This document shows positions 29,540-37,599 of a DNA stretch of 64,000 nt, piece by piece. The position numbers and the translations under genes were made by a program. This stretch comes from CAWJMD01 sp963700925. GTDB lineage: Bacteria; Actinomycetota; Actinomycetes; Actinomycetales; CAWJMD01. Every line of letters starts with the position of its first letter. Position 1 is the first letter of the stretch. Below the pieces are notes generated by a model. It saw nothing but the letters and a program-made list of their open reading frames with translations, did no database searches and had not been told where the DNA came from. The DNA lies in the NCBI GenBank assembly GCA_963700925.1, contig OY969553.1, positions 4,402,001 through 4,466,000 of the forward strand. The letters run 5' to 3'.

Positions 29540-29737
29540 ATGTCCGGTCAGGAGCAGCAGCGGCCCACACGCCGCGACGGCGACGAGCCCGACGAGGCCC
29601 CGGCGCCACCGCCCGGGGCCAAGGCGGCCCAGGTCGACACGCAGGAGGTCGACGACCTGCTCGACGAGATCGACGACGTGCTGGAGTCCAACGCCGAGTC
29701 GTTCGTGCGCGGGTTCGTGCAGAAGGGCGGCCAGTGA
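29540..29737 (+). CDS. pup: prokaryotic ubiquitin-like protein Pup
   Basis: 65-residue, intrinsically disordered protein tag. Seen: a polar N-terminal half, an acidic helix-forming segment (VDDLLDEIDDVLESN) that binds the Mpa coiled coils, and the C-terminal GGQ. The final Gln means Dop must convert it to Glu before PafA can attach Pup to lysines. The start was set to ATG 29540, six bases after a strong Shine-Dalgarno. The stop overlaps the prcB start (GTGA). Confidence 0.98.
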   Translation: MSGQEQQRPTRRDGDEPDEAPAPPPGAKAAQVDTQEVDDLLDEIDDVLESNAESFVRGFVQKGGQ

Positions 29738-30582
29738 CACCCGAGAGCCGGGACGGACGGCTCCCCACCGCGTTCACCACCGCGGGCAGCTCGTCGTTCA
29801 CCGACTTCCTTGCCGCGCACAGCCCCGAGTTGCTGCCCGGCCGCCGGCCCCTTCCTGCCGGCACCGTGCCCGAGGTGCCGCACGGCACGACGATCGTGGC
29901 CCTGACGTTCCCCGGCGGGGTGCTGATGGCGGGGGACAGGCGCGCGACGATGGGCAGCTACATCGCCAGCCGCGAGATCGAGAAGGTGTTTCCCGCCGAC
30001 GACTACTCCTGCGTCGGGATCGCCGGCACCGCTGGCCTGGCTGTCGAGATGGTGCGGCTGTTCCAGGTCGAGCTGGAGCACTACGAGAAGATCGAGGGCG
30101 TGCTGCTCAGCCTCGACGGCAAGGCGAACCGGCTGGCCAGCATGATCCGCGGCAACCTCGGCCTCGCCATCCAGGGACTGGCGGTCGTCCCGCTGTTCGC
30201 GGGCTTCGACCTCGACACCGGGCTCGGCCGCATCTTCTCCTACGACGTGACGGGCGGACGGTACGAGGAGCACGAGCACCACGCGGTCGGCTCCGGCTCC
30301 TTGTTCGCACGTGGCTCGCTGAAGAAGCTGTACCGGCCGACGCACTCGGCCGAGGAGGCCATCCGGGTCGGCGTGGAGGCGCTCTACGACGCGGCTGACG
30401 ACGACTCGGCCACCGGCGGGCCGGACCTGACGCGGCGCATCTGGCCGCTCGTGGCCACCGTCACGCTCGAGGGCTACCGCCGCGTGCCCGACAGCGAGCT
30501 CGCCTCGATCGTGGCCGACGTCGTCGCCGGCCGCACGAATGACCCGGGTGGCAGCGGCAGCGGCGATGGGGTGCTGCGATGA
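29734..30582 (+). CDS. prcB: 20S proteasome beta subunit PrcB
   Basis: Catalytic subunit of the core protease, 282 residues. An N-terminal propeptide of about 51 residues is expected to be removed so that T52 in HGTTIVAL becomes the N-terminal nucleophile. Seen downstream: GGVLMAGDRRAT with the conserved Asp and Arg, and EKVFP with the conserved Lys region. GTG 29734 overlaps the pup stop. The C-terminus is Gly/Ser-rich and overlaps prcA (ATGA). Confidence 0.97.
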   Translation: MTPESRDGRLPTAFTTAGSSSFTDFLAAHSPELLPGRRPLPAGTVPEVPHGTTIVALTFPGGVLMAGDRRATMGSYIASREIEKVFPADDYSCVGIAGTAGLAVEMVRLFQVELEHYEKIEGVLLSLDGKANRLASMIRGNLGLAIQGLAVVPLFAGFDLDTGLGRIFSYDVTGGRYEEHEHHAVGSGSLFARGSLKKLYRPTHSAEEAIRVGVEALYDAADDDSATGGPDLTRRIWPLVATVTLEGYRRVPDSELASIVADVVAGRTNDPGGSGSGDGVLR

Positions 30583-31457
30583 CCGCGCCGTTCTACGTCT
30601 CGCCCGAGCAGCTGATGAAGGACCGGGCCGACTTCGCCCGCAAGGGCATCGCCCGTGGCCGCTCCGTCGTCGTGGTGCCGTTCGACGGGGGCATCGCCTT
30701 CGCGGCCGAGAACCCGTCGCGTGCGCTGCACAAGATCAGTGAGATCTATGACCGCATCGCGTTCGCGTCCGTGGGCAAGTACAACGAGTTCGAGAACCTG
30801 CGCGTGGCCGGCGTGCGGTACGCCGACCTGCGCGGCTACTCCTACGACCGCACCGACGTGACCGCCCGGGGACTCGCCAACGCGTACGCCCAGATGATGG
30901 GCACCGTCTTCACGACCGAGCACAAGCCGCTCGAGGTCGAGCTGGTGGTGGCGGAGGTCGGCCGCACCCCCGACAGCGACCAGGTCTACCGGCTGACCTA
31001 CGACGGGTCCGTCTTCGACGAGCGCGGCGTCGTCGTGATGGGCGGGGCGGCAGAGCAGGTCGCGACCGTGATCGGTGATCGCTGGCGGCCCGGCATGACC
31101 CTCGCCGACGCGCTGAGCCTCGCGGTCGAGGCGCTCTCGGTCGACCCGGCTGGCGGCCCCTCCCGTGAGCTGGAGCCGGAGGGTCTTGAGGTCGCCGTGC
31201 TCGACCGGCACCGCCCGCGCCGCGCCTTCCGCCGCGTGGCCGGAGCGCTCCTGGAACGGTTGTTGACCGCCGACGACCCCGTCCACGACGTGCCGGAGAC
31301 CGACGACGCGCGGCCCGGTCCGCACGACACGCTGACAGGGGAGAAGGCCAAGCCGGCGGGGGACGGTCCTGACGACGCGGCGGAGCAGGAGACGGGCGGC
31401 GGGTCGGGTCGCCCCGACGGCGGCCACAGCGGGCTCCCCGACGACCGGCCCGGGTGA
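30579..31457 (+). CDS. prcA: 20S proteasome alpha subunit PrcA
   Basis: Structural ring subunit that gates entry and binds the C-terminus of Mpa, 292 residues. The core covers roughly residues 1-225 and lacks the N-terminal threonine. Seen: YVSPEQLMKDRADFARKGIA, the gating and first helix region. After about residue 228 there is a long tail rich in Asp, Gly and Pro, expected to be disordered and longer than the mycobacterial one. The three genes pup-prcB-prcA are joined by four-base overlaps. Confidence 0.96.
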   Translation: MTAPFYVSPEQLMKDRADFARKGIARGRSVVVVPFDGGIAFAAENPSRALHKISEIYDRIAFASVGKYNEFENLRVAGVRYADLRGYSYDRTDVTARGLANAYAQMMGTVFTTEHKPLEVELVVAEVGRTPDSDQVYRLTYDGSVFDERGVVVMGGAAEQVATVIGDRWRPGMTLADALSLAVEALSVDPAGGPSRELEPEGLEVAVLDRHRPRRAFRRVAGALLERLLTADDPVHDVPETDDARPGPHDTLTGEKAKPAGDGPDDAAEQETGGGSGRPDGGHSGLPDDRPG

Positions 31458-31463
31458 CGCGCA

Positions 31464-31970
31464 GTGTCCGCTCCCGTCCCGATGCGCATCCGGCACGGCA
31501 GGCTCCCCGACGCCGGTGAGCTCTTCACGCTGCAGCGTGCGGCCTTCCTGGCGGAAGCCCAGCGCTACCGCGACCCGCTGCTCCCGCCGCTGCGCGACAC
31601 GCTCGACGACGTGCTGGCCGTGCTGCGCGACCCCGACGTCACGATCCTCGTCGCCGTGATGTCCAGCGACTGCGAGCAGGGCCACCGCGGTCGCATCGTG
31701 GGGTCGGCCCGGTTCGCCCGGGTCGACACCACCGGCCGGGTGGGCCGCATCATCGTGGCTCCCGACCTGCAGGGCCGCGGGCTGGGCAGCGCGCTGCTGC
31801 AAGCGGTGCAGTCGGAGGCCCTGGCCGCCGGGATGCGTGACCTCGAGCTGTTCACGGGCAAGGCCTCGTCGCAGAACCTGGCGCTGTACCGGCGACACGG
31901 GTACGTCGACGCCGAGGCGACGACCGACGACCGCGGGGTCACGTTGCTGGTGCTGCGCAAGGCCCTGTGA
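31464..31970 (+). CDS. GNAT family N-acetyltransferase
   Basis: 168 residues. The acetyl-CoA-binding motif A is seen as RIIVAPDLQGRGLGSALL, and motif B contains the ending NLALYRRHGY. The start GTG 31464 is six bases after prcA, so it is probably part of the proteasome operon. The target is unknown. A gene of this kind between prcA and pafA is not an essential part of pupylation. Confidence 0.9.
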   Translation: MSAPVPMRIRHGRLPDAGELFTLQRAAFLAEAQRYRDPLLPPLRDTLDDVLAVLRDPDVTILVAVMSSDCEQGHRGRIVGSARFARVDTTGRVGRIIVAPDLQGRGLGSALLQAVQSEALAAGMRDLELFTGKASSQNLALYRRHGYVDAEATTDDRGVTLLVLRKAL

Positions 31971-32015
31971 GGCCGGGCGATTTCCTAGTTGAGCACCTCG
32001 CCGCGCCACGCGACG

Positions 32016-32021
32016 TAGGCT
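32016..32021 (+). promoter_or_regulatory. -10 hexamer TAGGCT, leaderless promoter of pafA
   Basis: TAGGCT is followed by six bases and ATG 32028; identical in hexamer and spacing to dop. Confidence 0.6.
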
Positions 32022-32027
32022 GGCGAC

Positions 32028-33389
32028 ATGGACCGCCGGATCTTCGGGATCGAGACCGAGTTCGGGGTCACCTGCGTCGGCGGTGGCCAGCGCAAGCTCT
32101 CCGCCGACGAAGTGGCCCGCTACCTGTTCCGCAAGGTCGTCTCGTGGGGCAGGTCGTCGAACGTGTTCCTGCGCAACGGGGCTCGCCTCTACCTCGACGT
32201 CGGATCCCACCCCGAGTACGCCACGCCTGAGTGCGACGACGTGCGTGAGCTGATCATCCACGACCGTGCGGGCGAACGAATCCTCGAAGGGCTGGTCGTC
32301 GACGCCGAGCGACGCCTCCGCGAGGAGGGTGTCGACGGCGACGTCTACCTGTTCAAGAACAACACCGACTCGGCCGGCAACTCGTACGGCTGCCACGAGA
32401 ACTACCTGGTCGGACGCGGTGGTGAGTTCTCCCGGCTCTCCGACGTCCTGATCCCGTTCCTCGTCACGCGGCAGGTGCTGGTCGGCGCAGGCAAGGTGCT
32501 GGCGACCCCACGCGGCCCGCTCTTCGCGCTGTCACAGCGCGCCGACCACATCTGGGAGGGCGTCTCGAGCGCCACGACCCGGTCGCGCCCGATCATCAAC
32601 ACCCGTGACGAGCCGCATGCCGACGCGGAGAAGTACCGCCGGCTGCACGTCATCGTCGGCGACTCGAACATGTCGGAGACCACGACGATGCTCAAGGTCG
32701 GGGGAGTCGACCTCGTGCTCCGCATGATCGAGGCCGGGGTGCCCGTCCGCGATCTGACGCTGGAGAACCCGATCCGCGCGATCCGGGAGATCAGCCACGA
32801 CCGCACCGGGCAGGTGCCGGTCAAGCTCGCCAACGGCCGCACCGCGAGCGCCCTCGACATCCAGGAGGAGTACCTGGACCGGGCCAAGGCGTTCGTCGAC
32901 GCCCACGACCTGCACACCGACACGACCAAACGGGTGCTCGACCTGTGGGAGCGGGGGCTGAGGGCCGTCCGCGACGACGACCTGGCGCTGGTCGACCGCG
33001 AGCTCGACTGGGTGATCAAGTACAAGCTGATCGAGCGCTACCGGGCCAAGCACGACCTCCCGCTGTCGAGTGCACGAGTGGCCCGCCTCGACCTCGCCTA
33101 CCACGACATCTCGCGCAAGCGAGGCCTGTACAACCTGATGGCGGCCAAGGGTCTGGTGGAGCGAGTCTCCACCGACATCGAGATCTTCCAGGCCACGTCA
33201 GTGCCGCCGCAGAACACCCGCGCCCGGCTGCGCGGCGACTTCGTGCGCCGTGCACAGGAGCAGCGTCGCGACTTCACCGTCGACTGGGTCCATCTCAAGC
33301 TCAACGACCAGGCGCAGCGCACCGTTCTGTGCAAGGACCCGTTCCGCAGCGTCGACGAGAGGGTCGAGAGGCTGATCGCCGGGATGTGA
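32028..33389 (+). CDS. pafA: Pup-protein ligase PafA
   Basis: Glutamine-synthetase-fold enzyme that phosphorylates the C-terminal Glu of Pup and joins it to substrate lysines. It has 453 residues. Seen: metal ligands E9 and E11 (GIETEFG), catalytic base about D57 in LYLDVGSHPEY, and a conserved PafA C-terminal domain. Unlike Dop it has no long insertion after the first strand. It has its own promoter, separate from pup-prcBA. Confidence 0.97.
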   Translation: MDRRIFGIETEFGVTCVGGGQRKLSADEVARYLFRKVVSWGRSSNVFLRNGARLYLDVGSHPEYATPECDDVRELIIHDRAGERILEGLVVDAERRLREEGVDGDVYLFKNNTDSAGNSYGCHENYLVGRGGEFSRLSDVLIPFLVTRQVLVGAGKVLATPRGPLFALSQRADHIWEGVSSATTRSRPIINTRDEPHADAEKYRRLHVIVGDSNMSETTTMLKVGGVDLVLRMIEAGVPVRDLTLENPIRAIREISHDRTGQVPVKLANGRTASALDIQEEYLDRAKAFVDAHDLHTDTTKRVLDLWERGLRAVRDDDLALVDRELDWVIKYKLIERYRAKHDLPLSSARVARLDLAYHDISRKRGLYNLMAAKGLVERVSTDIEIFQATSVPPQNTRARLRGDFVRRAQEQRRDFTVDWVHLKLNDQAQRTVLCKDPFRSVDERVERLIAGM

Positions 33390-33413
33390 GCCTGCACCGA
33401 GGTCAGGCGCGCC

Positions 33414-33457
33414 CGGTGGAGACACGGTGGAGGCCCGGTGGAGGCACGGCGGGGGCC
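33414..33457 (+). repeat. degenerate 11-bp tandem repeat after pafA
   Basis: Four units beginning CGGTGGAG or a variant (33414, 33425, 33436, 33447) lie between pafA and the FKBP gene. The function is not apparent. Confidence 0.7.
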
Positions 33458-33483
33458 CACAGGGAGCACCCAGGCAGGAGCGT

Positions 33484-33489
33484 TAAGGT
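33484..33489 (+). promoter_or_regulatory. possible -10 hexamer TAAGGT of the FKBP lipoprotein gene
   Basis: TAAGGT lies about 64 bases before GTG 33553; the leader has GAAGG close to that start. Confidence 0.35.
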
Positions 33490-33552
33490 TCGTTCAGTCC
33501 GTCTGAATCCCCGTGCACCCGCGTGCACCCCGTGCCCCATCGAAGGTTGGCT

Positions 33553-34488
33553 GTGCGTCGTCTGCTCACCGCCCTGCTGCTGTTCCCGCTCCTCGTGCTG
33601 GGTGGGTGCGACACCGGCTCGCCAGGGGGGTCCGAGACACCCGAAGTGACCACGTCCGACCTGGCCAAGGTCGATGTCACCGGCAAGGCGGCGGAGAAGC
33701 CGACGGTCTCGTGGGACGGGACGTTCGAGGCCGCGTCCACCAGCCGGCGCGTGCTCTCCGAGGGTGATGGCGCGGTGGTGGCTCTCGGCCAGAAGGTCTC
33801 GATCAACTACCTGGGCGTCAACGGCCGCGACGGCATGGAGTTCGACACCTCGTTCGGTGACCCGGAGCCGGCGAGCTTCGTGCTGGAGGAGGGGTCGGTC
33901 ATCAAGGGGTTCGCGACCGGTCTCGCCGGTGTCACCGTCGGATCACGGGTGCTGGTCGGCATCACGCCGGAGGACGGCTACGGCGAAGCGGGGCAGCCCG
34001 ATGCGGGGATCGAGGGGAACGACAGCCTGCTCTTCGTGATCGACGTGCTTGGCGTCAAGGACGTCCTCGACCGCGCGACCGGAGAGGCGGTGCCCGCGAT
34101 GCCGGGCCTTCCGACGGTCACCCTCGACAAGGCGACCGGGGCGCCGACGGTGACCGTCCCGGGCGGCCCGCCGCCGACGAAGCTGATCATCCAGCCTCTG
34201 ATCGTCGGTACCGGCGCGAAAACCGTTGCCGGGCAGTCCCTGACGGTCCAGTACCACCTGGTCAACTGGGCCGACAACGCCGTGAAGGAGTCCTCGTGGG
34301 AGAAGGGTGCCCCCGCCCCCCTGCGGATCGGGACGGGGGAGATCATCCCCGGACTCGACGCAGGACTCACCGACCAGACGATCGGCAGCCAGATCCTGCT
34401 CGTGGTGCCCCCTGGCGAGGCAACCCAGGGCAACGCCGGTGGCGAGGAGACCATCGTCTTCGTCGTCGACATCCTCGATGCCGAGTGA
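33553..34488 (+). CDS. lipoprotein with two FKBP-type peptidyl-prolyl isomerase domains
   Basis: 311 residues. A short signal peptide ends in lipobox VLGGC (Cys about residue 19), so the protein is anchored outside the membrane. Two FKBP domains follow: one with VSINYLGVNG and the ending LLFVIDVLGV, and a second, more diverged one with LTVQYHLVNW and ETIVFVVDIL. Several aromatic residues of the active pocket are missing in the second domain, so it may bind but not catalyse. GTG 33553 was chosen over GTG 33523 because GAAGG precedes it and the signal peptide then starts normally. Confidence 0.87.
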   Translation: MRRLLTALLLFPLLVLGGCDTGSPGGSETPEVTTSDLAKVDVTGKAAEKPTVSWDGTFEAASTSRRVLSEGDGAVVALGQKVSINYLGVNGRDGMEFDTSFGDPEPASFVLEEGSVIKGFATGLAGVTVGSRVLVGITPEDGYGEAGQPDAGIEGNDSLLFVIDVLGVKDVLDRATGEAVPAMPGLPTVTLDKATGAPTVTVPGGPPPTKLIIQPLIVGTGAKTVAGQSLTVQYHLVNWADNAVKESSWEKGAPAPLRIGTGEIIPGLDAGLTDQTIGSQILLVVPPGEATQGNAGGEETIVFVVDILDAE

Positions 34489-34542
34489 CCTGTCCATCCG
34501 CAGCACGCACCAGTCCACCCAACCCCTCACCGAGGAGCACCC

Positions 34543-34920
34543 ATGCCCGAGCGCACCAAGCCTGAGGTCGACTTTCCCGGCGGCGAGCCCCCCACCGAGC
34601 TGGAGTCCCACGACGAGATCGTCGGCGACGGTCCGGAGGCCGCCACGGGAACGACCGTCTCGGCTCACTACGTCGGCGTCGCGTTCTCCACGGGTGAGCA
34701 GTTCGACGCGTCCTGGGACCGCGGCCAGCCGCTCGACTTCCGCCTCGGCGCCGGTCAGGTGATCCAGGGCTGGGACGACGGCATCACCGGCATGAAGGTG
34801 GGCGGCCGTCGCCGCCTCGTGATCCCCCCGCACCTCGCGTACGGCGACCGCGGCGCAGGGTCGGCCATCGCTCCTGGCGAGACCCTGATCTTCGTCGTCG
34901 ACCTGATGGGCGTCCGCTAG
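34543..34920 (+). CDS. FKBP-type peptidyl-prolyl cis-trans isomerase
   Basis: 125-residue single-domain FKBP without a signal peptide, therefore cytoplasmic. Conserved active-site pieces are visible: VSAHYVGV, FDASWDRG, GQVIQGWDDGI, RRLVIPPHLAYG and ETLIFVVDLMGV. It speeds proline isomerisation during protein folding. The start ATG follows GAGGAG. It lies 54 bases after the lipoprotein gene and is probably co-transcribed, giving one extracellular and one cytoplasmic isomerase. Confidence 0.96.
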   Translation: MPERTKPEVDFPGGEPPTELESHDEIVGDGPEAATGTTVSAHYVGVAFSTGEQFDASWDRGQPLDFRLGAGQVIQGWDDGITGMKVGGRRRLVIPPHLAYGDRGAGSAIAPGETLIFVVDLMGVR

Positions 34921-34947
34921 CCGCTCTCCGCTCCTACCGTCGGGGCG

Positions 34948-36222
34948 TCACGCCAGCGGGCAGAAGGCGATGTTGTCACGGCGCTCGCCTGCGAAGAACG
35001 TCCCGTCACTGCCGACCCACAGCCCCGCCGGTGTCGCGTACAGCACCTTGCCGCCGACGGCCCGGGTCTTGCCGGGGTTCCACGGCAGCGCCAGGCCGGT
35101 GACGGGGTTGATCGCGCCGATGCCCTCGCGCGTCACTGCACCGTTGTCGAGCCAGCGATTGTGTCCCTGGACGTACACGGCCGCTCCGGTGACCACCACC
35201 GAGTGCAGGGTGTCGCCGTTGGTGTAGTTGATCCAGGTGGGCCGGACCGGTGCGGGCACGTTGGGATCGAATCGCGCCGTCGCGTCGCACAGGTCTCTGC
35301 CCTGGCCGCCTGGGAAGGGGAGGAACCCGGTCGAGACGATGGCGAAGTAGGTGCCATCGGGCGAGAAGTCGACGCCCCTCAGGTACGCGGGGAGGTTCTC
35401 GCCCCGGCACATGTTCACCAGCGGTGCGTAGTACCAGGCGTTCAGGGTGGCCGCCCCGGTTCCCAGCGTGAGCATGTACGCCCGGCTGCGCGCCTGGCCG
35501 GCCACGGAGGTGAAGTTGCCGACCACGACCAGGCGCGTGCCGGCCGGGTTGATCGCGAAGCGGTAGGTGTCGGTCGGGCCGGCGTTCGGCGCGACCGTGC
35601 CGGTGACCGCGATGTTCACGTAGCCGGTGTCGGCGCCGGTGGTGGGGTTGAGCGCCATCAGCTTCTTGGCGGAGTTGCCGCCGATGAACAGCAGGGTGCC
35701 CACGTTCGGCACCGTGGCCGCGTGCATGTCGTTCACCTTGCCCCCGGCCAGCGCGGCGTTGAAGTTGGGGTCGAAGGTCGGGACACCGGTCGGGGGGATG
35801 TTGAACTTCGCCACACCGCGGCGGTTCACCCCGTTGACGGTGGTGAAGGCGCCGCCCACGTAGAGGGACGAGCCGATCGACTGGATGGCCCAGACCGGCC
35901 CGTTGAAGACCGGGGCGAACGCCGTCATCACGCCGGTGGTCGCGCTGAACGACATCAGGTGGTTCCGGGTGAACGACGGCGTCGTCGAACCGGCGTTGGC
36001 GACCTGGTTGAACTCCCCACCCGCGTACATCGTCGTGCCCACTTGGTGGAACGCGTAGATCGCGGTGTGGCTCACGCCGCCGCCGTCGAGGACGTTGGGG
36101 GTGAAGTTCGCCGGGTTGGCGGAGACCACGGTTCCGTGTGCCGTGCCGGCGACGGCGGGGCTGGCCGGCAGCAGCGCCAGTGGTAGGAGAAGGGCACCGA
36201 CGATGCTGATCAGTCTGGTCAT
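34948..36222 (-). CDS. secreted beta-propeller-like protein with Delta-60-type repeats
   Basis: 424 residues with a cleavable signal peptide (hydrophobic core then ASPAVAG). The body has repeats of the form hydrophobic-GG-x-F, such as TMYAGGEFNQV, SLYVGGAFTTV, LLFIGGNSAKK and RLVVVGNFTSV, each followed by NPTTG-like turns, typical of Delta-60 or propeller repeats. Four cysteines in the second half may form disulphides. ATG 36222 is preferred; in-frame GTG 36240 is an alternative. No enzymatic motif was seen. Likely an exported binding or surface protein. Confidence 0.75.
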   Translation of the reverse strand: MTRLISIVGALLLPLALLPASPAVAGTAHGTVVSANPANFTPNVLDGGGVSHTAIYAFHQVGTTMYAGGEFNQVANAGSTTPSFTRNHLMSFSATTGVMTAFAPVFNGPVWAIQSIGSSLYVGGAFTTVNGVNRRGVAKFNIPPTGVPTFDPNFNAALAGGKVNDMHAATVPNVGTLLFIGGNSAKKLMALNPTTGADTGYVNIAVTGTVAPNAGPTDTYRFAINPAGTRLVVVGNFTSVAGQARSRAYMLTLGTGAATLNAWYYAPLVNMCRGENLPAYLRGVDFSPDGTYFAIVSTGFLPFPGGQGRDLCDATARFDPNVPAPVRPTWINYTNGDTLHSVVVTGAAVYVQGHNRWLDNGAVTREGIGAINPVTGLALPWNPGKTRAVGGKVLYATPAGLWVGSDGTFFAGERRDNIAFCPLA

Positions 36223-36276
36223 GTTGTTGTTGGCTCCCACGTGAGCGCGGCCGACCGTGCGGTCGCAGGCGCGACC

Positions 36277-36282
36277 ACCCTA
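36277..36282 (-). promoter_or_regulatory. -10 hexamer TAGGGT of the secreted propeller gene
   Basis: On the minus strand TAGGGT gives a leader of about 45 bases holding two overlapping, mutually exclusive small hairpins (36252-36276) and a GGGAG element before ATG 36222. Confidence 0.4.
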
Positions 36283-36372
36283 GGCACGTGGCGGGCGCCG
36301 CCGCAGAGAGTTCGGGAGATTGGACGAATCAAGCCTTTCCCGGCCCAGGAGGTGGGTGTGGGTTGGTGCGTT

Positions 36373-37566
36373 TCAGCCCCGGTTGAGCGCGGCTGCGTGC
36401 CGGCCGGCAGCAGCGGCGGCCAGGAAGCCGGACGGGTCCTCGTCGAGACCGCGTCCCATCGACGACAGCCTGACCGGGCTGGTGCGCAGCGCTGCGTCGA
36501 GGCCGTCGAGGTCGATCTCGACGAGGCGATGCCGCCCGGCCGGCTCGACCAGGTCGGACACCTGCGAGCGCACGCGCGCCGCGAGGGTGGCGTCGGTGTC
36601 GCCGTGGCTCGGCAGGAGAGGCAGCACCACGTCGGCCCTGGCGAGGGCGACCCGGCCGTAGGCGGTCAGGCTGTGGTGCGAGACGCCGAAGTGCCGGTCG
36701 CGGGGGTCGGACGCGGACACCCGCAGCGACGCCACGGCGCGCCCGCCGAGCGCAGCCGCGGCGTTCACGGCCTCTCCCGCGGCCACGCCGGAGAATCCCC
36801 ACTTCGTGCCGGTGCCCAGGTTGCCCGGGCCCTGGGCGACCACGACGACGTCGGCCTCGAGCACGTGCCGGGCGGCGAGCAGGCCGGAGTGCAGGTTGAC
36901 CGCCTCGAGGTCGCCGCCGAACGCCTGGCCGACGGTCACCGACCCGGCCAGCCAGCCGGCCTCGCGCAAGCCTGCGACCGCGCGCGAGAACCACGCGGGC
37001 AGCGCCCCGCCGTCCGTCATCACGTAGGCCACCCGTAGCGCCTCGCCGTCAGCGCCAGCAGCCTCATCAGCGCTACCAGCGTCACCAGGCATCGGCGCCC
37101 GCACGCCGGCGATCACCGCCGGCAGTGCCGAGTGCAGGTCGGCGACCACCACGGGCATCCCGGCGAGGTCGTCGGCCTCGGCCAGCAGCTCGTGGTGCGG
37201 CGACTCCTGCTCGTCGACGCCCAGCAGCATGGCCTGCAGGGGCGTGTAGCGGGCCTTGACCACGTGGCCCGGGCCTGGGGGAGGGTCGGGTGGCAGCCGG
37301 TCGGGGAGGGCCACCACCAGGGCGTAGCCGCCGGTCCCGAGCCCGCGGTCGAGGGCACTGGTGTTGAGCAGGACGGTGTCGCCGGGTTCGGGCGACCCGA
37401 CCAGCGCCGGGTAGGCCAGCGCCTTGACCTCGCGGTCGTCGGCCGCGACGTGGACGCGCAGCTCGACGGCGCCATGCCAGGCCTTGTCGACGGCGGTGAC
37501 CTCCCCTCGCCGCCAGCGGACGACGGGTGCGGCGGAGGCCTCGCGGGTGCCCTGTGTCTCTGCCAT
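36373..37566 (-). CDS. DUF3866 family protein
   Basis: 397 residues, conserved in actinobacteria, function unknown. The N-terminal 110 residues look like a beta-rich domain (VVRWRRGEVTAV and DTVLLNTSALDRGLGTGGYA). The rest has alternating alpha/beta character with VVVAQGPGNLGTGTKWGF and FGVSHHSLTAYGRV, where the paired histidines and Gly-rich loop may bind a ligand. Start ATG 37566 follows a leaderless promoter. It is divergent from pafB, with both promoters within 35 bases. Confidence 0.85.
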   Translation of the reverse strand: MAETQGTREASAAPVVRWRRGEVTAVDKAWHGAVELRVHVAADDREVKALAYPALVGSPEPGDTVLLNTSALDRGLGTGGYALVVALPDRLPPDPPPGPGHVVKARYTPLQAMLLGVDEQESPHHELLAEADDLAGMPVVVADLHSALPAVIAGVRAPMPGDAGSADEAAGADGEALRVAYVMTDGGALPAWFSRAVAGLREAGWLAGSVTVGQAFGGDLEAVNLHSGLLAARHVLEADVVVVAQGPGNLGTGTKWGFSGVAAGEAVNAAAALGGRAVASLRVSASDPRDRHFGVSHHSLTAYGRVALARADVVLPLLPSHGDTDATLAARVRSQVSDLVEPAGRHRLVEIDLDGLDAALRTSPVRLSSMGRGLDEDPSGFLAAAAAGRHAAALNRG

Positions 37567-37573
37567 CCGGGCG

Positions 37574-37579
37574 AAGGTA
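37574..37579 (-). promoter_or_regulatory. -10 hexamer TACCTT, leaderless promoter of the DUF3866 gene
   Basis: On the minus strand TACCTT is followed by seven bases and ATG 37566. Confidence 0.5.
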
Positions 37580-37586
37580 CCTGGAG

Positions 37587-37592
37587 TAGGTT
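37587..37592 (+). promoter_or_regulatory. -10 hexamer TAGGTT, leaderless promoter of pafB-pafC
   Basis: TAGGTT is followed by seven bases and ATG 37600 (or four bases and ATG 37597). It lies only seven bases from the opposing DUF3866 hexamer. Confidence 0.55.
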
Positions 37593-37599
37593 GGCGATG

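Noticed and set aside
30474..32396. 640-codon open frame on the minus strand opposite prcA, the GNAT gene and pafA
   Set aside because: Shadow of genes with firm motifs; no conserved pattern of its own.
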